Shown: positions 17,740-27,964, numbered from the stretch's first letter. The stretch: DNA of 64,000 bases from Undibacterium pigrum (GCF_003201815.1 NZ_QJKB01000004.1:124001-188000); one strand, 5' to 3'. Numbers and translations are program-made. The notes: generated by a model not told the origin, from the sequence alone.

Positions 17740-18672
17740 TCAGAATACCGGCAGGTCAGCACTGGCATGCTGACGCAGGTTATTACGTGCAATTTCAAAG
17801 TCAGGGAAAACGGATTGCACTGTTGCCCAAAAACGTGGGCTGTGGTTCATCTCACGCAAATGCGCAAGTTCATGCGCAATCACATAGTCAATAATCATGG
17901 GCGAGAAATGGATAAGTCGCCAGTTCAGCCTGATCTTGCCCTGTGAGGTGCAAGAACCCCAGCGCGTTGCCGCTGCCGACAAAGCCATGCTCTGGTAGCG
18001 CACATTCAGTTTTTCTGCGAATACTGGCAAGCGTTCATTGAATATGCGTTTTGCTTCCTGCTGCAACCAGGCTTGTACACGGTCTTTCAATTGCTGTTCA
18101 CCAGCATCAGGTGGCAGGTTGATGATCAACTCGGCCTGCTCACTCAGGAAATGTGTGCCGCTGACAGAAGCAGGAGCTATCCGCAAAGTGATTTCACCAC
18201 CCAGATAAGGTAGTTTTGCCCCATCTTGCCATTGCATTTTGGGTTCCAGTTTGCGCTGGGTACGTTCGCGCCTCTCGGTCAGTTTGCGCAAAATCCAGGC
18301 TTGCTTTTCCTGTATCGCTGTTTCTATATCGGCAATCGTGACCCAGCGTGGCGCGGTAATACGCAAGCCATCTTCATTGATCAAAAAACCTATGCTGCGT
18401 CGTTTCGAGCGTTGCAAATCATATTCGAGCAAATAATCCTGTATCAGGATGCGGCGCTTGTTACTGGTGTTGACAAAGGTAGACGGTGGTGGCGCAGCAG
18501 GCCGCTGCTGCAGCTCATCACGCTGAGCGATATCTTTGAGCGGGCTTGGTGCCGGCACCGGAGTCTTGACTGGCGCAGGACGCAGTTTGTCCGGCACCAG
18601 AAAATCACTGAATAAATCCAGTTGCAAAGCCATTTGTATGGCCTTGCCTATCGAGGAAATACGGGGCTTCAT
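17740..18672 (-). CDS. YgjP-like (DUF45) zinc metallopeptidase
   Basis: A 310-residue protein of the YgjP/WLM metallopeptidase group. The zinc site is HELAH, with H267 and H271 as ligands and E268 as catalytic base; H277 in MNHSPRFW follows at the family spacing. Before it stand the family segments RWGSCTSQGKIRLNWRL and MIIDYVIAHE. The N-terminal third is proline-rich and probably flexible. Two starts are possible, the ATG at 18672 and the one at 18633; the second has AGGCAAGG in front of it and may be the real one. No signal peptide, so it is cytosolic. In E. coli, YgjP sits in a UMP-phosphatase-linked family of unknown substrate. It converges on the TPS operon. Confidence 0.85.
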   Translation of the reverse strand: MKPRISSIGKAIQMALQLDLFSDFLVPDKLRPAPVKTPVPAPSPLKDIAQRDELQQRPAAPPPSTFVNTSNKRRILIQDYLLEYDLQRSKRRSIGFLINEDGLRITAPRWVTIADIETAIQEKQAWILRKLTERRERTQRKLEPKMQWQDGAKLPYLGGEITLRIAPASVSGTHFLSEQAELIINLPPDAGEQQLKDRVQAWLQQEAKRIFNERLPVFAEKLNVRYQSMALSAAATRWGSCTSQGKIRLNWRLIHFSPMIIDYVIAHELAHLREMNHSPRFWATVQSVFPDFEIARNNLRQHASADLPVF

Positions 18673-18946
18673 TTATGCTTGGGGAATCCTGATTCAATAG
18701 CTAATGAGATTTGTGCTCGGTTTGTATCAACAAATCCTTGCATGGAAGGGCGTTTTACAAACTGCAATCCCACTAGTTTGACCTATTTTTTGCAGTTCGT
18801 GTTTTTGTCTCCAAAAACTGGTTTTTTCGATATCACCATTTCTTGCCATCCTTTTTATTCATCGTTGTTCACTTGAATTTTCTGCAACTAGCTCAACTTG
18901 CCTGAACAAGCGATAGCACATATCGCCCCCTACTCAACAGGACCTG

Positions 18947-20557
18947 ATGAAGAAGCTGACATTGCTGCAAAATCACTGGAATAGCATTGCTGGAAAAATC
19001 CGATTTTACTTGAATGTCCCTGATAAAAATCCTGTCGATTTTCCATTCGCCCGTAGCGATATCGCCATGTTTTATCGTCTTACCAAAGACGAAACGGTGA
19101 AGCTCATTGATGAGCATACGGCCAGCGATATGCTGCTTGATGTCTATGCAGATCAACTGACAGCAGGTAGCAGTATTTTCGCTCAGCAGATCGTGCATAA
19201 ACGACTGCGTGAAGGTGCTCAGGATGAACAAGGCAAGCAACGCTTGCAAAAGCTGATGGCTGATACTGCATTGCTTGATGCGTTGCGGCAGCACTGTTTG
19301 CCATTACGCGGCGTGGAAACAGAAGTCAGTGAACAGCTTTTTACAGACACAATCCCGGTTCCGCCAGCCTGGTATAAATTCATGGGGCTGCTGCCTGTCA
19401 GTATGAGCCTGTTATTCATCGTTGCCATGACATCATTGGCCTCTGCCTGGATAGCCGTGTTGGTGATATGGCTGATCTTGCTGGGAGTACAGACGCATTT
19501 TCATGAAGCGGTGACGCAATGGACAAAGAAAGTGCAGGCATTGCAAGCCCTGCTCTGGAGCTTTGATCTGCTCTCTGAGCATCATCCAGGCGATGTGCAA
19601 ACATCTGTTGAAGAGCGTCACATGACGAAAACAATGCTTGCCGAATTGAGCGGGCGTAAACTGGTGACTCTGCCCGGCATGCGCGAATATGCTGACTGGT
19701 TCTTGCTGGATAATGTCAGGCATTTTTTCAAGACCAGTATTCTTGCCCGTAAAAATCAGGATTTTTTGCGCAGAGTGTACATGTACGTGGCAAATCTGGA
19801 GGCTGATCTGGCACTGGCCAGGCACTTGCAATCGCTTCCTCAATATTGCTGGTCCTCAGCAGCAGACAGGAAGCAACTGCACATGCAGCAAGTCGTTCAT
19901 CCCTTGTTGCCACAAGCTACTGGCTTGGACGTAAGACTGGAAGGTAAGGGCGCTTTTATTTCAGGGCAAAATGGCATAGGCAAGAGCACCTTGTTGCGTA
20001 CCCTGGGTCTGAATCTCATCGTCGCCCGCGCTTTTGGTTTTTGTTATGCTGCTACTGCCAGCGTTCCAGTGACAGCAGTGTTTTCCAGCATGCAGAGTGA
20101 AGACTCTCTGATCGCAAATGAAAGCCTGTATCAGGCAGAACTCAGGCGTGCCAAAGAATTATTGGATATCGCAAAAAGCGATACGCAGGCTGTGTTCATC
20201 ATTGATGAAATTTTCCGTGGCACTAACCATCAGGAATCCATCTCGGCTGCCGCCGCAGTTTTGCAAAGCTTGGCCAATGCAAACATGGTCATCGTTTCAT
20301 CCCACAATCTGGTACTCGCACCTATATTGGCAGCCTATCTGACACCATTATGCGTCACAGCAGAGCTTGGTGAGCTATCGAGATTGCAAGTGAATGAGGG
20401 CGTTCTGGCTGACCCGAATGGTATACGCTTGCTTGGTACTTACGGTTTTGGTGATGATATAAAAAACAAAGCCAGTCGGGTTTTCGACTGGCTTGGTGAC
20501 TACCTTAAACATCCCGACAAGTGCGAGCAAATACTGGAAAATCGCAGCGAGTCTTAA
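18947..20557 (+). CDS. Membrane-anchored MutS-type ATPase
   Basis: A 536-residue protein whose C-terminal part, about residues 325-510, is a MutS ATPase domain. It has P-loop G340-QNGIGKS-T348, a Walker B FIID420-E421, the following FRGTNHQES segment and an SSHN switch motif. The middle (about 190-325) resembles the MutS lever/core helices. The mismatch-recognition domain (MutS I, with F-x-E) is absent. In its place the N-terminal 145 residues are helical and are followed by two adjoining transmembrane helices at about 146-190. So it is unlikely to do classical mismatch repair; related membrane MutS-like proteins are known only as uncharacterised homologues. Start supported by AGGA before the ATG. 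The end of the gene contains a terminator for the opposite strand. Confidence 0.85.
   Translation: MKKLTLLQNHWNSIAGKIRFYLNVPDKNPVDFPFARSDIAMFYRLTKDETVKLIDEHTASDMLLDVYADQLTAGSSIFAQQIVHKRLREGAQDEQGKQRLQKLMADTALLDALRQHCLPLRGVETEVSEQLFTDTIPVPPAWYKFMGLLPVSMSLLFIVAMTSLASAWIAVLVIWLILLGVQTHFHEAVTQWTKKVQALQALLWSFDLLSEHHPGDVQTSVEERHMTKTMLAELSGRKLVTLPGMREYADWFLLDNVRHFFKTSILARKNQDFLRRVYMYVANLEADLALARHLQSLPQYCWSSAADRKQLHMQQVVHPLLPQATGLDVRLEGKGAFISGQNGIGKSTLLRTLGLNLIVARAFGFCYAATASVPVTAVFSSMQSEDSLIANESLYQAELRRAKELLDIAKSDTQAVFIIDEIFRGTNHQESISAAAAVLQSLANANMVIVSSHNLVLAPILAAYLTPLCVTAELGELSRLQVNEGVLADPNGIRLLGTYGFGDDIKNKASRVFDWLGDYLKHPDKCEQILENRSES
20461..20494 (-). terminator. Terminator of the glyQ-glyS-gmhB-plsC operon, inside the convergent gene
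   Basis: A ten-base perfect stem (20469-20478 with 20485-20494) and six-base loop. Read on the minus strand it is followed by TTTGTTTTTT. It lies about 100 bases after the plsC stop and inside the coding sequence of the MutS-like gene, where it encodes the residues KASRVFDWLG. Confidence 0.8.
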
Positions 20558-20589
20558 TTGCAGCTGGTCTTAATTTCAGCTTATAAGGT

Positions 20590-21336
20590 CTATTTGGATT
20601 CAGACTGATACACCTGCGGTGAAATCACGCGCATTTCAGCTTCTATCCATTTCTCGACTTCCTGCATCAGTTCAACCGCATTCATGCCATCTGGAGCAAT
20701 CGGTTTACCTACCGAGACTGTGACTGTACCTGGCAATTTGGTAAAAGAGTTTTTTGGCCAGCATTCACCAGAATTCAGTGCGATAGGCACGACTGGGGTA
20801 TTGGTTTCTACCGCCAGGCGAGCGCCACCGCCTTTGTACTGGCCTTTTTTGCCAACAGCGATACGTGTACCTTCGGGGAACATGATGATCCATTGCCCAT
20901 CAGCCAAACGCTTGCGGCCTTGCGTGACAACGTGAGCAAACGCATCCTTGCCCTTGCTGCGGTCAATAGGAATCATGCGCAGCATGGAGATGGCCCAGCC
21001 AAAGAAGGGGATATAGGTAATTTCTTTTTTGAAGACGAAGACCAGCGGGCGTGGTGTTGCCATCAACAGGAAAATGGTTTCCCATGCCGATTGATGCTTG
21101 GACAGCAGGATGGCCGGGCCATCCGGAAAATTTTCAAAGCCCTTGGTCTGGTAACGTATGCCGCAGATTACTTTTGCTGCCCAGATAATGGTGACATTCC
21201 AGCGGGCAGTAATGTAATAGCGCTGGTTGTACGGCAAAAACGCAAACAACATGCTGATAGGGGCCCAGACGATGGTGACGATTGCCATCACCAGCAAGAA
21301 AATCAGCGAACGAACAAAACGGGTAAAGCTAAGCAT
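20590..21336 (-). CDS. plsC: 1-acyl-sn-glycerol-3-phosphate acyltransferase
   Basis: A 248-residue PlsC-type acyltransferase that converts lysophosphatidic acid to phosphatidic acid at the inner membrane. An N-terminal hydrophobic helix (about residues 8-34) anchors it. The catalytic motif is H81-QSAW-E86, in which the usual aspartate of H-x4-D is glutamate. The phosphate-binding block FPEGTR is at 153-158, and IPIDRSKG and VPIALNSGECW are the other family blocks. It is the last gene of a minus-strand operon after gmhB (44 bases between) and is followed by the terminator lying within the opposite gene. The same four-gene order is common in Burkholderiales. Confidence 0.93.
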   Translation of the reverse strand: MLSFTRFVRSLIFLLVMAIVTIVWAPISMLFAFLPYNQRYYITARWNVTIIWAAKVICGIRYQTKGFENFPDGPAILLSKHQSAWETIFLLMATPRPLVFVFKKEITYIPFFGWAISMLRMIPIDRSKGKDAFAHVVTQGRKRLADGQWIIMFPEGTRIAVGKKGQYKGGGARLAVETNTPVVPIALNSGECWPKNSFTKLPGTVTVSVGKPIAPDGMNAVELMQEVEKWIEAEMRVISPQVYQSESK

Positions 21337-21380
21337 GTAGTCTCCATTGTAGCGATGCTGGTTTGAATCTTTTTAATGAC

Positions 21381-21944
21381 TCAGATCGCGATATTAAATT
21401 CAGATGGCGAGTTTTCCACCAGTTTGTCGACCATGGCGGCGAGGTCCGCAAAGACTTGTGTGCCTGGCGGCAAGCCACCTTTTTCCTGGGTCTTGCTGCC
21501 TTTGCCAGTCAGCACCAGATGCGGCTTGCAACCGAGAACAAAGCCAGCCTGCAAGTCACGCAGGGAATCGCCCACGCAATGCACACCTTTCAGATTGGTG
21601 TCATAGCGGCGGGCTATTTCTTGCAGCATGCCAGGCTTGGGTTTGCGGCAATCGCAATTGTCATCTGCCATATGCGGGCAAAAGAAAATCGCATCTATCG
21701 TGGCACCGACTTGCTGGGCACTGGTATGCATTTTTTGATGGATGGCATTCAGTGTTGCCATATCAAACAGCTTGCGGCCTATGCCAGACTGGTTGGTTGC
21801 GACCACCACCGTATAGCCCGCCTGGTTAAGGCGGGCGATGGCTTGCAGTGAGCCCGGTATCGGCTTCCATTCTTCGGGCGACTTGATAAAGTCGTCCGAG
21901 TCCTGGTTGATAACGCCATCGCGGTCAAGGATGATGAGTTTCAT
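21381..21944 (-). CDS. gmhB: D-glycero-beta-D-manno-heptose 1,7-bisphosphate 7-phosphatase
   Basis: A 187-residue HAD phosphatase of the GmhB type, acting in ADP-heptose synthesis for the LPS inner core. D7 and D9 (LDRDGVIN) are the nucleophile and acid. Motif II is ATNQSG (T50), the zinc loop is C89-P-H91...C97-D-C99, and R-K-P-K-P-G-M and CVGDS-x2-D supply motifs III and IV. The frame is open to a TTG two codons earlier, but the ATG at 21944 fits the family and has AGGA upstream. It lies between glyS (40 bases upstream) and plsC in one operon. Confidence 0.95.
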   Translation of the reverse strand: MKLIILDRDGVINQDSDDFIKSPEEWKPIPGSLQAIARLNQAGYTVVVATNQSGIGRKLFDMATLNAIHQKMHTSAQQVGATIDAIFFCPHMADDNCDCRKPKPGMLQEIARRYDTNLKGVHCVGDSLRDLQAGFVLGCKPHLVLTGKGSKTQEKGGLPPGTQVFADLAAMVDKLVENSPSEFNIAI

Positions 21945-21984
21945 CTGCAATCCTGGTTAGTGGTGCACTCTTGGTTAACTTGCC

Positions 21985-24069
21985 TCAAGCTGCCAGCTTG
22001 GAAATGTCGGCAACCTGGTTCATCATGCCATGCAGGCTTGCCAGCAAGGCCAGGCGGTTGTTACGCAAGGCCAAATCTTCAGCATTCACCATGACATCAT
22101 TGAAGAAGCTGTCCACCGCGGCACGCAGGGCTGCCAGGGTTTTCAAGGCACTGGTGAAGTCACCTTTGGCAAATGCCGCGTCTACTTCTGGTTTGACGTC
22201 GGCCATGGCCTTGGCCAGTGCCTGCTCTGCAGCTTCCTGTAACAATGCTGGCTGGACTGCACCTGGCGTACCCTCAGCTTTTTTGAGGATATTGGTAATA
22301 CGCTTGTTGGCAGCAGCCAGTGCTTCTGATTCTGGCAGGGCAGCAAAGGCTTGTACAGCTTGCAGGCGTTCAACGATGTTATCCAGCGTGTCTGGTTGCT
22401 GGGCAACCACAGCTTCAACTTCATTTTGTGAAAAGCCTTTGTCGCGCAACTGGCCGCGCAGACGGTCAAACAGGAAGTTCAATACATCGGCTGTTGGGTC
22501 TGTGAAATTGGCATTGCCGGCAAACAGTGCTACTGCTTGCGCCAGCAAGGTATTCAAGGACAGCGGCAAGCGTTTTTCTACCAGCATGCGCAAGATGCCC
22601 AGGGCATGGCGACGCAGCGCAAACGGGTCACGGTCGCCAGTAGGTTGCAAGCCTATGCCCCAGATACCGACCAGAGTTTCCAGCTTGTCAGCCAGTGCTA
22701 CGGCAGTACCTGTCAGTGTCGCAGGCAATGCATCACCAGCGAAACGTGGCTGATAATGTTCAGACGCGGCAGCGGCTACATCAGCGTGCTCGCCATCATG
22801 CTGGGCATAGTAAGTACCCATGATGCCTTGCAGCTCAGGGAATTCGCCTACCATGTCGGTCAGCAAGTCTGTTTTGGCCAACAGGGCAGCGCGTTCGGTC
22901 AGGGCAACATCACCATTCAGGCTGGCAGCAATCTGGCCTGCCAGGGTTTTAACGCGTTGCGTACGTTCTGCCTGGCTACCCAGTTTATTGTGATAAACCA
23001 CATTCGCCAGCAGTGGCAGGCGTGATTCCAGGGTCTTTTTCTTGTCTTGCTCAAAGAAGAATTTAGCGTCCGACAGGCGTGGACGCACGACGCGCTCATT
23101 ACCCTGGATGATGTATTGCGGATCGCTGGTTTCGAGGTTGGAGACGATCAAAAAGCGTGAACGCAATTTGCCAGAAGCATCTGTCAGGGCAAAATATTTC
23201 TGATTCGTTTGCATGGTCAAAATCAGGCATTCTTGCGGCACAGCCAAAAATTCCTGCTCGAAATTGCATTCATACACCACTGGCCATTCGACCAGGGCTG
23301 TCACTTCATCCAGCAGGGATTCAGGCATCAGCACCTTGTCTGCTCCCGCTTTGCCCAGCAAGGCGGCACGTATCTGTTCTTTACGCTCATTGAAGCTGGC
23401 AATGACCTTGCCTTCGGTTTTCAGGCTGGTGGCATAGTCTTCAGCTTTGGCAATGCTGACTTCACCGGCGGACAGGAAACGGTGGCCTTTGGTAATGCGG
23501 TCACTGTTCAAACCCAGCAGGGACAGTGGCACGATGTCAGCACCGTGCAGGGCAATGATCTTGTGCACAGGGCGCACGAAATGCACAGTCTCGCCATCAG
23601 GACGCTGGTAGCTCATGACTTTAGGAATAGGCAGCTTGCCTATGGTTTCTTCCAGCGAAGTTTGCACTGCCGGTGCCAGGGCAGTACCTGCCGCTGTATA
23701 GCTGTAAAAGAAGCTCTCGGCCTTGCCATCGACAGCACGTTCCAGGTCACTGACCTGCAAGTGAGGGAAGCCCAGTGCTGCCAGCTTCTTGCCCAGCGGT
23801 GCCGTCGCATTGCCAGCCGCATCCAGTGCCACCGATACCGGCAATACTTTTTCGCGCATCAGCTTGTCCGGGGAAGTGGCGCGTACACCAGTGATGCTGA
23901 CAGCCAGGCGGCGTGGTGAGGCATAGCTGGTCGCTACAGACTCAGCTTCCAGAAAATCGCGTGACTTCAAACCAGCGACGATACCGGCGCTAAATGCTTC
24001 ACCCAGTTTGGCCAGTGCCTTGGGTGGCAGCTCTTCGGTAAATAATTCTACTAACAGTGTTTGGCTCAT
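21985..24069 (-). CDS. glyS: Glycine--tRNA ligase beta subunit
   Basis: A 694-residue beta subunit of the bacterial tetrameric (alpha2beta2) glycyl-tRNA synthetase. The start [19 protein letters not shown] is typical, and further blocks such as [30 protein letters not shown] and [22 protein letters not shown] (here split by short variation) agree with the family over the whole length. The last 150 residues form the anticodon-binding-like helical domain. AGGATAAG precedes the ATG. It follows glyQ by 69 bases on the same strand, and gmhB comes next. No truncation or frameshift is seen. Confidence 0.97.
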   Translation of the reverse strand: MSQTLLVELFTEELPPKALAKLGEAFSAGIVAGLKSRDFLEAESVATSYASPRRLAVSITGVRATSPDKLMREKVLPVSVALDAAGNATAPLGKKLAALGFPHLQVSDLERAVDGKAESFFYSYTAAGTALAPAVQTSLEETIGKLPIPKVMSYQRPDGETVHFVRPVHKIIALHGADIVPLSLLGLNSDRITKGHRFLSAGEVSIAKAEDYATSLKTEGKVIASFNERKEQIRAALLGKAGADKVLMPESLLDEVTALVEWPVVYECNFEQEFLAVPQECLILTMQTNQKYFALTDASGKLRSRFLIVSNLETSDPQYIIQGNERVVRPRLSDAKFFFEQDKKKTLESRLPLLANVVYHNKLGSQAERTQRVKTLAGQIAASLNGDVALTERAALLAKTDLLTDMVGEFPELQGIMGTYYAQHDGEHADVAAAASEHYQPRFAGDALPATLTGTAVALADKLETLVGIWGIGLQPTGDRDPFALRRHALGILRMLVEKRLPLSLNTLLAQAVALFAGNANFTDPTADVLNFLFDRLRGQLRDKGFSQNEVEAVVAQQPDTLDNIVERLQAVQAFAALPESEALAAANKRITNILKKAEGTPGAVQPALLQEAAEQALAKAMADVKPEVDAAFAKGDFTSALKTLAALRAAVDSFFNDVMVNAEDLALRNNRLALLASLHGMMNQVADISKLAA

Positions 24070-24138
24070 GTTTCTTATCCTACGTTCCGGCGCTGTGCCA
24101 GAATCTGTTTAATGATGTTCTTGTGGGCTATGCATTAC

Positions 24139-25086
24139 TTAGGCTGCAGTAACAGCAGCAGGAGCAGGCTTATGCTTGTCATCAGCAGCGCACATGGGGA
24201 AGCCCAGTGCTTCACGCGATGCATAGTAAGCCGCAGCTACGGCACGCGAGAGATTGCGTATGCGGCCTATGTAGGCAGCGCGCTCGGTCACAGAGATGGC
24301 ACCACGTGCATCCAGCAGGTTGAAAGTATGTGCAGCCTTCAAGATCATTTCATAAGCTGGCAGGGCCAGGGATTTTTCTGTCACTTCCAGCAGGCGCTTC
24401 GCTTCTGCTTCGTAGTTTGTGAACAGAGAGAACAGGAAATCGGTGTTCGAATATTCAAAACTGAAAGTCGATTGCTCAACTTCATTTTGATGGAATACAT
24501 CACCATACGACAGGCGCAGGGTCTTGCCGTTTTCTTCACGCTCAGTCCAGACCAGGTCATAGATATTATCTACACCTTGCAAATACATGGCCAGACGTTC
24601 CAGGCCATAGGTGATTTCACCGAGGATAGGTTTGCAATCCAGGCCACCGACTTGCTGGAAGTAAGTGAATTGCGTGACTTCCATACCATTCAGCCAGACT
24701 TCCCAGCCCAGCCCCCAGGCGCCCAGGGTAGGGTTTTCCCAGTCATCTTCAACAAAACGTATGTCGTTTTGTTGCAAATCCAGACCCAGGGCTTTCAGAG
24801 AGCCCAGGTAGAGGTCCAGGATATTTTCCGGTGCTGGCTTCAACACCACCTGATATTGGTAATAATGTTGCAGACGGTTAGGGTTTTCACCATAACGGCC
24901 ATCCTTGGGGCGGCGTGACGGTTGTACATAAGCCGCACGCCATGGTTCTGGCCCGATGGCGCGCAAGAAAGTGCCGGTATGCGAAGTACCCGCGCCCACT
25001 TCCATATCGTAAGGTTGCAGCAGGGCGCAGCCTTGCTTGTCCCAGTAATCTTGTAATGTCAGGATAATTTGTTGAAATGTGAGCAT
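24139..25086 (-). CDS. glyQ: Glycine--tRNA ligase alpha subunit
   Basis: A 315-residue alpha subunit of glycyl-tRNA synthetase, which carries the class II active site for glycine and ATP. The start at ATG 25086 gives [20 protein letters not shown], the usual N-terminus of the family; a GTG seven codons earlier is in frame but not needed. Motifs [33 protein letters not shown] and [13 protein letters not shown] are intact. It heads the operon glyQ-glyS-gmhB-plsC, with the promoter in the 394-base gap upstream. Confidence 0.97.
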   Translation of the reverse strand: MLTFQQIILTLQDYWDKQGCALLQPYDMEVGAGTSHTGTFLRAIGPEPWRAAYVQPSRRPKDGRYGENPNRLQHYYQYQVVLKPAPENILDLYLGSLKALGLDLQQNDIRFVEDDWENPTLGAWGLGWEVWLNGMEVTQFTYFQQVGGLDCKPILGEITYGLERLAMYLQGVDNIYDLVWTEREENGKTLRLSYGDVFHQNEVEQSTFSFEYSNTDFLFSLFTNYEAEAKRLLEVTEKSLALPAYEMILKAAHTFNLLDARGAISVTERAAYIGRIRNLSRAVAAAYYASREALGFPMCAADDKHKPAPAAVTAA

Positions 25087-25480
25087 CGTGCTATCTGCCT
25101 TTGTCACTTCATTAAGAAGCGATGAATAAAGTTTGCCAAACCTTAGATTTTAACGGCTTTTGCGTAGGATAGGAGAATTTGCTTGATGTTGTTTTATTAA
25201 TTTTGAGCCTTGAATTTGATTATTTTGAAAGACCTCTCAACACAGAGGCACCGAGACACAGAGAAATTCAGGAGAAAACCTGAGGCAATAGAAGCTTGCG
25301 CTAGCTTTTTAATTCATTGAAATTAATAAAAATACTATAAATTTAAAATTTGTTTGAACGCAATTGCAGCATAAATAGGCAGCTTGCCTCTGGCGGTTTT
25401 TGTTGCAATTCGTGTGGCTACGCGGTATAAAAATCCACCTGCCAAAAAAAATAGCGAGTTTAACCGGAGACCGCGGAGCA
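25087..25480. other. 394-base intergenic region
   Basis: Divergent gap between glyQ and the GGDEF-EAL gene. It must contain both promoters, but none is convincing by eye. At 25241-25264 lies CACAGAGGCACCGAGACACA followed by GAGA, a wording often met in dispersed bacterial repeats. Next come a small CAGG/CCTG hairpin and a weak AAGCT/AGCTT stem with T6 (25292-25310) that could be a plus-strand terminator. No gene is seen. Confidence 0.5.
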
Positions 25481-27964
25481 ATGGCTATAGTTGATCCTGA
25501 TTTGACTTTGGATGCCGAGACACAGCGGCTGGAAGAGTGGTATCTCTTGTTGGGGGAGCTTTCCCACTGTTTGTGGTACACGGCTGAATTGCCTGAGATG
25601 TTGCGTGGCTTCTGTCGTATCCTGGTGCAGCGTGCTGGTTATCTGTGTGCGGAGGTGGAACTGGACTTGGGTGACAAGTCGGAAATTTACCGCTTTCGCG
25701 CCGACAGGCAGGCTGGAAAAGAGACAAAATACCTGATTCTGCCCTTGCAGCGTTATGGCTATGCGCTGGCGCAATTGCGTGTAGGTGCTGATTTTGATCT
25801 CAGTGAAACTGGTGATGCATACAACATATTGAGTCGTTTTGCCAATGAACTTGCGCAGGCTATCCATTCCCTCAGCAGCACCCATGAACACCATGATCTG
25901 CAAGACAATATGGAAATGCTGGCACTCTCGGTGCAGCAAAGTCCGTTTGCAGTAGTCATTACCAATGCCGATGGTGAACTGGAATATGGCAATGACAGCT
26001 TTTGTCGTATTTCTGGCTATGCATTGAACGAAGTGCTGGGCAAGCATGTGTTCTGGAATTCTGGTGACCCTGCTGATGAAAAAGTCATGCGCATCATCAA
26101 GGCGCTCAAGGTTGGAGAACACTGGCAAGGTGATGTACTCAGCCATCGCAAGGATGGTACAGCCTACTGGGAAAGGCAGATGCTCAGCCCTTTGTGTAAT
26201 GCAGATGGACAAATCACACATCTCATCGCGGTCAAACAGGATATAACGGATAGCAAATTCCAGTTAAAAGAAGTCGAGCAAGCCCTGCTTTTACGTGAGC
26301 AGGCGCTGGTATCGAGCAGTAATGGCATCATGATCACCCGCAGCGATGAAACAGACCATTCCATTGTCTATGTGAACCCGGCTTTTGAGCGTATCACCGG
26401 CTATACGGCGCAGGAAGTCATAGGTCGTGAAGGACGTTTCCTTGTCAGGGAAGATCTGGCGCAACCTGATCTGGAAGAAATCCGCAGTGCCTTGCGTGAA
26501 AAAAGATCAGGCTGCGCGCTGCTGCGCAATTACCGTAAGGACGGCACGCAATTCTGGAATGAATTACATATCTCGCCCGTCAAGGATGCGGCAGGTGCGG
26601 CTACCACACATTTTGTCAGTGTCATCAATGATGTGAGTGAGCGCGTCAATTACCAGAAAGAGCTGGAATACCAGGCCACCCATGACAGCCTGACTGGTCT
26701 GGCGAACCGCAATTTGCTGAATGATAGAATCACCCAGGCCATCGCCTGGGCCAAGCGCCAGGATTTGTCGGTGGGCTTGATGTTGCTCGACCTTGATCAT
26801 TTCAAGCTCATCAATGATGCCTCCGGCCACGGTGCGGGGGATGAAATGTTGAAGCAGGTGGCAAACAGGCTCAGCCATTGTGTGCGTGAGACCGATACAG
26901 TGGCGCGTTTGGGCGGCGATGAATTCGTCATCATTCTGACTGATTTGCCTGAGACTGGTGATGTTGATATCGTAGCTGAAAAAATCCTGACAGCATTGGC
27001 GCGACCGTTTGAAATCAATGGACATGATGTATTTGTCACGGCCAGCATAGGTATTTCGCTCTACCCGCGTGATGGTGACCATGGCGAGATTTTGCTGCGC
27101 TATGCCGACATTGCCATGTACCGCGTCAAGGAGCATGGCCGCAATAGCGTGCGCCAGTTTATTCCCGAGATGGGCGTCACTGCCATCAGTCGCCTGAATA
27201 TGGAAGGCGCATTGCGCCGTGCGCTGGAAAGGCATGAACTCACTCTGCACTACCAGCCCAAGATAGAACTTGCTACGGGTCATATAGTCGGTGCAGAAGC
27301 ACTGGTGCGCTGGCATCATCCGCAGATAGGTTTGATACATCCAATCGAGTTCATCCCGCTAGCAGAGGAAACCGGGCTGATATTGCCGTTAGGCGAGTGG
27401 GTGCTGGCTGAGGCTTGCCGTCAGCAAGTCAGCTGGAAAAAATCTGGGATGGCTGATTTGAAGATAGCTGTCAATATGTCCCCACGCCAGTTCAGACAAG
27501 AGGATTTGTCCGAGCGCGTTGCCGCTATTTTTACCGAGACGGGTGCCGACCCATCGAATGTCACGCTGGAGCTGACCGAGAGCATGGTCATGCAGGATGT
27601 CAACAGTACCCTGGTCGCATTGCGCGCCTTGAAAAACCTGGGTTTGTCGATATCGCTCGATGATTTTGGTACGGGTTATTCCAGTCTTTCTTACTTGCGA
27701 CGTTTCCCCATTGATGAACTGAAAATAGATAAGTCCTTCATCAATGATATCCATGAAAACCCTGATGATGCAGCGATCGCGAGCGCCATCATTGCCATGG
27801 CCTTGAGCCTGAGTCTGAGTGTGGTTGCAGAGGGAGTGGAAAAGAAAGAGCAGGCTGAACTTTTGCGCAAAATGGGATGCAGCCAGGTGCAGGGCTATTA
27901 TTTTGGCCGTCCCATGGATGCCGCCGGTTTTGCCACCCGCTATCGCGAGCACATCAATGAATAA
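25481..27964 (+). CDS. PAS / LOV-like PAS / GGDEF / EAL c-di-GMP protein
   Basis: An 827-residue cytosolic protein; the ATG at 25481 follows GGAG and is preferred over upstream in-frame TTG. Residues 1-145 look GAF-like. A first PAS spans about 149-257. The second, about 279-389, closely follows the LOV pattern (NPAFERITGY, NYRKDGTQFWNELHISPVKD), but the flavin-bonding cysteine is G318 and the usual flip glutamine is I382. GGDEF is intact at 478-482 with an I-site RETD five residues before it. The EAL domain keeps E606-A-L, NMSPRQF, ELTES, DDFGTGYSSL, the K in LKIDKSF and AEGVE, so a phosphodiesterase is predicted. It can both make and degrade c-di-GMP in principle. A small gene overlaps its end. 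Confidence 0.93.
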   Translation: MAIVDPDLTLDAETQRLEEWYLLLGELSHCLWYTAELPEMLRGFCRILVQRAGYLCAEVELDLGDKSEIYRFRADRQAGKETKYLILPLQRYGYALAQLRVGADFDLSETGDAYNILSRFANELAQAIHSLSSTHEHHDLQDNMEMLALSVQQSPFAVVITNADGELEYGNDSFCRISGYALNEVLGKHVFWNSGDPADEKVMRIIKALKVGEHWQGDVLSHRKDGTAYWERQMLSPLCNADGQITHLIAVKQDITDSKFQLKEVEQALLLREQALVSSSNGIMITRSDETDHSIVYVNPAFERITGYTAQEVIGREGRFLVREDLAQPDLEEIRSALREKRSGCALLRNYRKDGTQFWNELHISPVKDAAGAATTHFVSVINDVSERVNYQKELEYQATHDSLTGLANRNLLNDRITQAIAWAKRQDLSVGLMLLDLDHFKLINDASGHGAGDEMLKQVANRLSHCVRETDTVARLGGDEFVIILTDLPETGDVDIVAEKILTALARPFEINGHDVFVTASIGISLYPRDGDHGEILLRYADIAMYRVKEHGRNSVRQFIPEMGVTAISRLNMEGALRRALERHELTLHYQPKIELATGHIVGAEALVRWHHPQIGLIHPIEFIPLAEETGLILPLGEWVLAEACRQQVSWKKSGMADLKIAVNMSPRQFRQEDLSERVAAIFTETGADPSNVTLELTESMVMQDVNSTLVALRALKNLGLSISLDDFGTGYSSLSYLRRFPIDELKIDKSFINDIHENPDDAAIASAIIAMALSLSLSVVAEGVEKKEQAELLRKMGCSQVQGYYFGRPMDAAGFATRYREHINE

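Noticed and set aside
23209..24918. Long plus-strand reading frames opposite glyS and glyQ (236 and 285 codons)
   Set aside because: They lie antisense to highly conserved synthetase genes and their translations show no domain or codon bias of their own.
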